Of a stretch of 32,387 nt of DNA, positions 26,609 through 32,387 are shown piece by piece. Under the pieces are notes generated by a model. The model did not search any database, was not told the origin of the DNA, and saw nothing but the letters and a program-made list of their open reading frames with translations. The DNA is from Candidatus Competibacter phosphatis (lineage in GTDB: Bacteria > Pseudomonadota > Gammaproteobacteria > Competibacterales > Competibacteraceae). The translations under genes and the position numbers were made by a program. Position 1 is the first letter of the stretch. Each line of letters opens with the position of its first letter. Location of the stretch: positions 1 to 32,387 of the forward strand of contig NZ_SPMZ01000070.1 of assembly GCF_012939995.1 (NCBI RefSeq), given 5' to 3'.

Positions 26609-28441
26609 ATGGAAGAACGAGTCGGCGCGCTCTGGCACCGTTTCGTTACCCGCGCGGCGCAACGCCATGACCCGAAGGTAGCGGTTGCTCTCGCCGATAT
26701 CGAGAAAACCGCTGGCCTGCTGTTTCGCGCTTTCGGCGGCGATCCCGGCCTACGAATCGCATCAGCGGCGACGGTTCGGCACGGCGCGCGGCGCGGCTGG
26801 CTGGCGCGGGTCGCCGGGGTGGGAGACCAGGCGGAGCTGGCCAGCCGCGATCTGGAAACCCTGCAACTGCCGTCGGAACTGGCGCTGCTGCCGAGTCGCG
26901 AACTGAACCACGATTTATATCTATGGCTGATCGCGCTGGCCGCCGCTCACGACGCTGGCGGCCCGGATACCGATTGGCTGACTAGCAACCAACAAGCAAC
27001 CATACGGGTGCTGGCGCGTTATCCCGGCCTACAAGCGCGCTACCGGCGGTTGGTGACCGCCGTGCTGGGGGCACGGCAATCACCGGAACGCCTGCCGCCG
27101 GACGAAGCGGCGCGGGAAACTCGGCTACGGCAAGCCTTGCATCAACCCGGCAGCGTGGCGGCGTTGCCCGCCGCCCGCCGCCCGCCACAACCGATATCGC
27201 TTTGGCTCTATCCCACCCCAGCTCGCGCCGCTACCCGCTCCCGACGGCGCGACACCGGTCAGCCACCGTCCGGCGGCGGTGGCCCAGCGGAACGCGACCG
27301 TCGGCGGCATCGCGCCGAATCCGTGGATTTGCCGACGCGCCAAAGTCCTTTTCTGTTGCCCTTCCGAGCGGAAAGCCTGCTGTCCTGGGCCGAGTTTGCG
27401 CGGGTCAACCGGCCCGACGACGATGATTCCGCGCCCAACGCGGCGGCGGCGCGGGACATGGAGGTGCTCAGCGTCAGCCAGGACGGCACCAACACCGCTT
27501 CCCGGGTGCGTTTCGACCTCGATTTGCCCTCCGCCAGCGAGGACGATCTGCCACTAGGGCCGGGAATCAAGCTACCGGAATGGGATTTCCGCAAGCGGCT
27601 ACTCGTGCCGGATTACTGCCGCGTGCAAGAAATGCTGGCCCGCCGCGCCGAACCCTGCGAGTTACCGCCGGCCTTGCGTCGCAGTGCCCGGCATCTGCGC
27701 CGCCAGTTCGAGATCTTGCGACCCGCGCACGGCTGGCGCCGCGCCCAGCCCGACGGCGAGGAACCCGATCTGGATGCCTGCGTGCGCCACACCGCCGATT
27801 GCATCGGCGGCGGACAGGGTCACGAACGCGGGCTGTACCGGCAACGGGCGCGACAGGAACGCGATTTGGCCTGCCTGTTGCTGGCGGATTTGTCACTATC
27901 CACCGATGCCTGGATCAACAATCAGGGGCGGGTGATCGAAACGATCCGCGACAGTCTGTTCCTGTTCGCCGAAGCGCTGGCGGTCACCGGCGACCGCTTC
28001 GCGCTGTACGGCTTTTCGTCGCGCCAGCGCCAACATGTGCGGGTACAACGCATCAAGGCCTTCGGTGAGCGCTACACTGCCACGGTGCGCGGGCGGATCA
28101 ACGCGATCAAACCAGGTTATTACACTCGCATGGGCGCGGCCGTTCGCCATGCCACCCACTTGCTCGGCCGGCAGACCGCCGCCCGCCGTCTGCTGCTGTT
28201 GCTGACCGACGGCAAACCGAACGATCTCGATCATTACGAAGGGCGATACGGAATCGAGGATACCCGCATGGCGCTGCTGGAAGCCCGCCGCGCCGGTTTG
28301 CGGCCCTTCTGCGTGACCATCGACCAGGAAGCCGATGATTATCTGCCGTATCTGTTCGGGCGAGACGGATTTGTGCTGATCCGTCACCCGGAAGAGTTGC
28401 CGCGCCGCTTGCTGCTACTGTATACGCGGTTGACCCACTGA
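26609..28441 (+). CDS. norD: NorD, von Willebrand factor A domain activator
   Basis: Partner of NorQ in activating nitric oxide reductase, 610 aa, cytoplasmic. The long N-terminal region (1-~410) is variable and Arg/Pro-rich around 200-270. The C-terminal VWA domain starts at DLACLLLADLSLSTDAWINN with an intact MIDAS DxSxS, and the distal Asp is in LLLLTDGKPNDLDHYEGRYG, a stretch almost invariant in NorD. FCVTIDQEADDYLPYLFGRD completes the domain. There is no strong Shine-Dalgarno before ATG 26609, only 42 bases after the polyferredoxin stop. Confidence 0.95.
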   Translation: MEERVGALWHRFVTRAAQRHDPKVAVALADIEKTAGLLFRAFGGDPGLRIASAATVRHGARRGWLARVAGVGDQAELASRDLETLQLPSELALLPSRELNHDLYLWLIALAAAHDAGGPDTDWLTSNQQATIRVLARYPGLQARYRRLVTAVLGARQSPERLPPDEAARETRLRQALHQPGSVAALPAARRPPQPISLWLYPTPARAATRSRRRDTGQPPSGGGGPAERDRRRHRAESVDLPTRQSPFLLPFRAESLLSWAEFARVNRPDDDDSAPNAAAARDMEVLSVSQDGTNTASRVRFDLDLPSASEDDLPLGPGIKLPEWDFRKRLLVPDYCRVQEMLARRAEPCELPPALRRSARHLRRQFEILRPAHGWRRAQPDGEEPDLDACVRHTADCIGGGQGHERGLYRQRARQERDLACLLLADLSLSTDAWINNQGRVIETIRDSLFLFAEALAVTGDRFALYGFSSRQRQHVRVQRIKAFGERYTATVRGRINAIKPGYYTRMGAAVRHATHLLGRQTAARRLLLLLTDGKPNDLDHYEGRYGIEDTRMALLEARRAGLRPFCVTIDQEADDYLPYLFGRDGFVLIRHPEELPRRLLLLYTRLTH

Positions 28442-28455
28442 ACCGGGAGGAGCTC

Positions 28456-28674
28456 ATGATCGATCCGCGCTTGCTGGCCGAAACGGTACGCGCCGCCTGC
28501 ATCGAGGCCGCGCTGGACGCTTACGAGGAGGGCGGGGTTCGCGGTTTGTGCGCCGAGGGCCGCTGGGAATACGCGATTTCCGCCATGCGGCAACTGGAGG
28601 TGGAGTCGCTGCTGGCAAAAGAGATGGAGCGGAAGGCGATGCCCGGCGATGGCTCGTCCTCGCGAAGCGGGTAA
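28456..28674 (+). CDS. Short nor-cluster protein, unknown function
   Basis: Protein of 72 aa from MIDPRLLAETVRAACIEAAL, with GGGAGGAG 5 bases before ATG, 14 bases after norD. The core AYEEGGVRGLCAEGRWEYAI looks conserved and helical, like a helix-turn-helix or acetyltransferase-tail fragment seen next to norD genes, but I cannot name the family. Soluble, no signal. It probably belongs to the nor transcript. Confidence 0.8.
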   Translation: MIDPRLLAETVRAACIEAALDAYEEGGVRGLCAEGRWEYAISAMRQLEVESLLAKEMERKAMPGDGSSSRSG

Positions 28675-28733
28675 TATCGCGTCCATCCGCTGATATTCTC
28701 CTTGATCGAGGGCTGGAAAAGGCGAGAAAGTAC

Positions 28734-29432
28734 GTGGGCAAGCAAACCGACATCGGCGGGATACTCGCCAACCTGCCGCTGTTTCAGCAATTGAGCGAAG
28801 ACGAAATCGTCGGTCTGGCGGCGGGAACGCGCGCAATCCGCTTGAGCAAGGGACAGATTTTGTTTCAGACGGGTAGCCTGCTGGAGGGGTTTTACGTCGT
28901 CGTGCGAGGTCAGATCAAATTGGCGTTTTCCTCGCCGCAAGGCAACGAAAAGGTGGTGTCCATCGTCGAGCCGGGGCAAAGTTTCGGCGAAGCGATGATG
29001 TTCATGGAGAAACCCAGCCCGATATTCACTCAGGCGCTGGAGAATTCCCGCCTGCTGTACATCGCCAAGCAAAGCATCTTCGCGGCGATCGATCGCGACA
29101 GCGCCTTCGCCCACCGGATGCTGGCCGGCTTGAGCATCCGCCTGCATGGACTGATCGAGGATGTGGAGAATTATTCCCTGCGCTCCTCCACCCAGCGGCT
29201 GATCGGATTTCTGTTGCAATTGGCGGGAGCCTCGGCCAGTGGTTCCGTTACCTTCGTACTGCCGGCCAGCAAGCACGTCATCGCCTCGCGGCTGAATCTA
29301 ACGCCGGAAACGTTGTCCCGGATACTGCATGGTTTGGCCGAGATGGGGCTGGTCGAAGTGAAAGGCCGATCCATCACCGTGCTGGACATCGACCGCCTGA
29401 GCCGGTTCGACCAAGCCCCGCGCGCCAGCTAA
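28734..29432 (+). CDS. Crp/Fnr-family regulator (DNR-like)
   Basis: Transcription factor of 232 aa. The chosen GTG 28734 gives VGKQTDIGGILANLPLFQQL, a normal Crp/Fnr start; a longer frame exists but is unlikely. The effector-binding beta-barrel (residues ~25-140) includes GFYVVVRGQIKLAFSSPQGN and EPGQSFGEAMMF. The winged HTH is at ~165-225: SKHVIASRLNLTPETLSRIL. No FNR-type N-terminal cysteine cluster is seen, so it is not an iron-sulfur oxygen sensor and fits DNR-type regulators that sense NO through heme. It closes the nor cluster and is the likely binder of the palindrome at 22302-22325. Confidence 0.93.
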   Translation: MGKQTDIGGILANLPLFQQLSEDEIVGLAAGTRAIRLSKGQILFQTGSLLEGFYVVVRGQIKLAFSSPQGNEKVVSIVEPGQSFGEAMMFMEKPSPIFTQALENSRLLYIAKQSIFAAIDRDSAFAHRMLAGLSIRLHGLIEDVENYSLRSSTQRLIGFLLQLAGASASGSVTFVLPASKHVIASRLNLTPETLSRILHGLAEMGLVEVKGRSITVLDIDRLSRFDQAPRAS

Positions 29433-29539
29433 CCCACCCGTGCAGCGGGAGCGGTTGAGGGCGTTCTCGACATCCCACCGCTGCTTGGCCATCGATTCCA
29501 TTGGGATTCCACCGAAGCCCATCGAACCTGTTATCCCTC

Positions 29540-32387
29540 ATGCCCATATCGCAATGCATGTCGTTCCATGGCCGCCGGAGAGGATGGTTGATCCTGCTGC
29601 TCCTGCTGCTGACCTGCGCCGGTTCGGGTCCGGGTTGGGCGCAGGATTCCCTGACCCTGTCCACCCTACCCACCGATCCGCTCAAGGTCGCCGAACGCCA
29701 AAACGCCATCCAGCAAACCCTGGCTCAGCACCGCCTGGCCATCGAACGGTTGCGGGAAGAGATCGCTCGGATTAACGCCGAACAGCCGGCCAAAATGCAG
29801 GCGCTGTCCGGCGAGACCGTGAGCGCGGCCCTGGTGGAACAGGCCGGACTCGATAGCGACGTCATTCGCCTTAAACAGGAGGAGCTACAAACCGGCATCG
29901 ACGATGCCAAACGCCAGATCAAAGGCTTGCAACAGGCCATTCCCACGCTGGAAGCCCAGGAACAGTTATTGAAGAACTCCGCCAAGGATGGCCCGGAAAT
30001 CGGCAATCGGGCCGAACAACTGGCGCAACTGAGTGTGGCGCTGGAGCAGCGTCGCACCGATCTCCAGCTCCAGCAGGACAGACTGAAAAGCCTTGAAGAA
30101 TGGCTGGCGTTGCTCGAACAGCGCCAGACGCTAGCCACGCAGTGGCGCGCTCGCCTGGAAGAAATCCATCTGCAACAGCAGGCGCAAGGGCGCTTGGACG
30201 CACAGCAGGATCTCGCCGTCCGTCTGGAGCGGGAACAGCAGGGGCAGCTCGGCAAGGCCGATCAACTGCGCACCCAACTGCAACAGCAAGGCGAGAAGCT
30301 GTCCGTGGCGCAACGCGCGTTGCTGGAAGCCGAAATTCAGGCTGCCGAGGAACGCGCCAAGCTGTTGCGCTGGGACATCCGGCTGGCCGCCATCAGGGAT
30401 GAACTGGCTAACTGGGAAGGAGTAGCGGAGGCCAAGGATGCCGATTCCCGCCGCATCCAGGCGGGGGTGCGCCAACTCACCGCGCTGCGCGGCGAACTGC
30501 GTGAAACCGGCGACTTGCTCGAACGCCGGCTCGAGCTGCTGACCCAGCAGCAGGCTTTGCCTGTCAGTGAAGAATCGGGCAAAGCGAATATCCCGGGTTT
30601 GCACGAGCGGAGCCTTGAGGCGTTCGCGGCGCTGGAACGGGATTTGCGCCAGCGCCTGGATGCGTTACAGAAACAGCGCGATCGGTTGGAACGGTTGCGA
30701 GAGCGTTTGGAAACCGCCTATCAGCAGCGCGCCAAACAGGACCTGTTGGTTCGCGAACCATTTGCCCTGTTCGCTCCCGATCAATGGTCCACCACGATCG
30801 TGGAACTGGGTAATGCCCCTCGCATTCTGACGCACCAAATCTGGTTGAGCGTCGAATCGGTGCTCAAGGCCGCGGCGCGAACCAGCATCGAACAATGGCT
30901 GGCCCTGGCCGGCTCGATTTTGCTGCTGGCCATCCTGGCGGCGCTGGGTCGACGCTATCTCGCCCATCTCTCGGAGCACCAAGCCAGTAGGCAGGACGAT
31001 AGTTTCGCCAGTAAGTTCACCTATACCCTGGCACGCCTGTTGCGCAAGAATCTGTGGGGCATCGCCCTGGCCGGCGCGCTGGCGCTGACGCTGTGGTGGT
31101 TGCGGGTCCCTCAGCCGGGGTTGAGCATCCTGCTGACCCTGGTTCTGCTCTGGGCCGGCATCAAGACGCCACTCGATCTGGCCTGGCTGCTGCTGGCCGC
31201 GCCCGGCGCTTCGAGCGCGTACCGCAACCCGCGTCTCTACGCGCTGGTGCTCTGGATGACGCTGGCGGGCGGCGTGCTCGGCGCGCTGGTCATCCTGTCC
31301 CACCTGAGCGAACTGCCGCCTCCGGCGCTCCGGATTCTGGATCAGGTGCTGATGGGCTACTGGCTGGCGGTCTGCTATCCCCTGTTGCGGATTCGCCATT
31401 TGCTGCTGGAACCGCTGGCGGAGCGCTATGCCGGTCAGCTCTGGCTCGGGGCCATGCACCTGCTGACGCTGCTGTTGCCGCTGGTGCTGGCCCTGGCCGC
31501 GCTGTTGGGTCTGGCCGGCTTTCTCAATCTGGCCTGGCTGCTGGTCCGACGGCTGTTGGCGCTGAGCGGCGTCCTGCTGGTCTGGTTGCTGCTGCGCAGC
31601 CTGACCGACGACTTGATCGTATTCCTTAAAAATCAGGCCATCACCCGCAGCAACTACGGACTGCTCTGGACTCAGGAAATTCTGGCGCCGCTCAACCGGA
31701 CCTTGCGGTGGTTGCTGTTCCTGACCGCGCTCCTGGTGCTGCTCGATATTTACGGCACCCAAGGCTACAGCTTTGTCTTCTGGGCCGGGATCGCCTGGAG
31801 GCCGGTCCTGTTCGCGGTGGTGCTGGCGCTGCTGATCTACGAGGGGTTGCTGCTGCTGGGCGGCTATCTGGTCGAGCAAACTCAAAGCACGTTCGGTGGC
31901 GCCTTGATCCGCCACCTGCGGCAACCGCTCGGCGTGCTGGCGCCAGTGATCGCCACGCAGTTACTGCTGCCAAGCCTGGAATTGCCGCCAACGCTGGCCA
32001 ATCAAGTTCATCATGCCCTGGCGTTGATCGATATCGCCGCCATCGGCTGGCTAGTGGTGCGGCTGACCTCGGTGGCCGAGGATGTGATGCACCAGCATTA
32101 TCTGGTCAACTTCAAGGACAATCTGGGCGCGCGGCGCATCCATACCCAGTTCCAGATGCTGCGGCGGATCGTGGTGGTGGCGGTGCAGGTCCTGGCGCTA
32201 GCGGTGATGATGATGACCTTCCCCAGAATCCGCGAGCTCGGTACCGGTTTGTTAGCGTCGGCCGGCGTGGCCGGTCTGGTGATCGGCGTGGCGGCGCGGC
32301 CGTTTTTGGAGAACCTGATCGCCGGAATACAGATTGGTCTGACTCAGCCGATCCGGATCGACGACGTGGTGATCGTGGAGGGGGAGT
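29540..32387 (+). CDS. MscK/KefA-like mechanosensitive channel, 3' end cut by the window
   Basis: Large osmotic-release channel; 949 codons seen and the frame is open at the window edge. The start is ATG 29540 (MPISQCMSFHGRRRGWLILL) or ATG 29558; neither has a clear ribosome site. A signal helix with Arg cluster ends near GWAQD. Residues ~40-410 are a periplasmic coiled coil rich in Gln, Glu and Arg. About ten TM helices follow (first ~455). The last visible part, SAGVAGLVIGVAARPFLENL then AGIQIGLTQPIRIDDVVIVE, is the MscS pore helix (Gly/Ala-rich) and the start of the beta domain. The layout matches MscK/MscM-type large channels. Confidence 0.92.
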   Translation, partial: MPISQCMSFHGRRRGWLILLLLLLTCAGSGPGWAQDSLTLSTLPTDPLKVAERQNAIQQTLAQHRLAIERLREEIARINAEQPAKMQALSGETVSAALVEQAGLDSDVIRLKQEELQTGIDDAKRQIKGLQQAIPTLEAQEQLLKNSAKDGPEIGNRAEQLAQLSVALEQRRTDLQLQQDRLKSLEEWLALLEQRQTLATQWRARLEEIHLQQQAQGRLDAQQDLAVRLEREQQGQLGKADQLRTQLQQQGEKLSVAQRALLEAEIQAAEERAKLLRWDIRLAAIRDELANWEGVAEAKDADSRRIQAGVRQLTALRGELRETGDLLERRLELLTQQQALPVSEESGKANIPGLHERSLEAFAALERDLRQRLDALQKQRDRLERLRERLETAYQQRAKQDLLVREPFALFAPDQWSTTIVELGNAPRILTHQIWLSVESVLKAAARTSIEQWLALAGSILLLAILAALGRRYLAHLSEHQASRQDDSFASKFTYTLARLLRKNLWGIALAGALALTLWWLRVPQPGLSILLTLVLLWAGIKTPLDLAWLLLAAPGASSAYRNPRLYALVLWMTLAGGVLGALVILSHLSELPPPALRILDQVLMGYWLAVCYPLLRIRHLLLEPLAERYAGQLWLGAMHLLTLLLPLVLALAALLGLAGFLNLAWLLVRRLLALSGVLLVWLLLRSLTDDLIVFLKNQAITRSNYGLLWTQEILAPLNRTLRWLLFLTALLVLLDIYGTQGYSFVFWAGIAWRPVLFAVVLALLIYEGLLLLGGYLVEQTQSTFGGALIRHLRQPLGVLAPVIATQLLLPSLELPPTLANQVHHALALIDIAAIGWLVVRLTSVAEDVMHQHYLVNFKDNLGARRIHTQFQMLRRIVVVAVQVLALAVMMMTFPRIRELGTGLLASAGVAGLVIGVAARPFLENLIAGIQIGLTQPIRIDDVVIVEGE

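Noticed and set aside
30665..31924. 419-aa antisense frame over the MscK-like gene
   Set aside because: Gln/Arg-rich low-complexity shadow of a leucine-rich membrane gene on the plus strand.

Overview
The window is GC-rich chromosomal DNA from a denitrifying gammaproteobacterium. The evidence is a complete norCB nitric oxide reductase cluster with an FNR/DNR-type box, a Do/HtrA protease, a Tat-exported Fe-type superoxide dismutase, a class of PPK2 polyphosphate kinase and an IPTL-CTERM-type sorting signal. The gene mix resembles Competibacteraceae-like wastewater bacteria, but that placement is an impression from gene content and was not tested.

Layout. 1-1832: end of an ABC importer (permease tail, then an ATPase with a C-terminal AAA-associated domain). 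1891-4360: a decaying efflux locus, with a frameshifted DHA2 pump, a divergent MarR remnant and a frameshifted DUF1345 membrane protein. 4414-8364: ordinary genes (PPK2 with its own terminator, a glutathione S-transferase, a Tat-exported FAD oxidoreductase, a periplasmic rhodanese). 8425-14454: an accessory island made of an AT-rich spacer, a secreted FnIII/PKD/carbohydrate-binding protein, a 1072-bp IS1595-like element with matching inverted ends and a shattered transposase, a CHAP-like amidase gene bracketed by two diverged copies of a structured ~119-nt element, and a glycine-rich exported protein broken at two poly-C/G tracts. 14825-20198: small stress-type genes (VOC protein, cupin, Tat-SOD, HtrA behind a PmrA-like box, dodecin, an internally duplicated unknown protein). 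20273-29432: nitric oxide module. A leftward, translationally coupled trio (hemerythrin, DUF2249, 12-TM NnrS-like protein) diverges from rightward norC-norB-norQ-orf-polyferredoxin-norD-orf-crp/fnr, with a 24-bp palindrome containing a TTGAC-N4-ATCAA box between them. 29540-end: a partial MscK/MscS-type mechanosensitive channel.

How the parts work together. NorCB reduces NO to N2O. NorQ and NorD are the AAA+/VWA pair that activates it. The polyferredoxin, hemerythrin and NnrS-like protein probably handle electrons, metal or NO stress, and the Crp/Fnr protein at the cluster end is the likely regulator of the shared box.

The most unusual material is between 8.4 and 14.5 kb. The two copies of the structured element (12313-12430 and 13099-13218) differ by compensatory changes in several stems, and they flank one small amidase-like gene in direct orientation. 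I do not recognise this element. Six reading-frame breaks at homopolymers lie between 2.2 and 13.9 kb and none was seen in the 15-32 kb genes, so gene decay, phase variation and assembly error all need to be separated.
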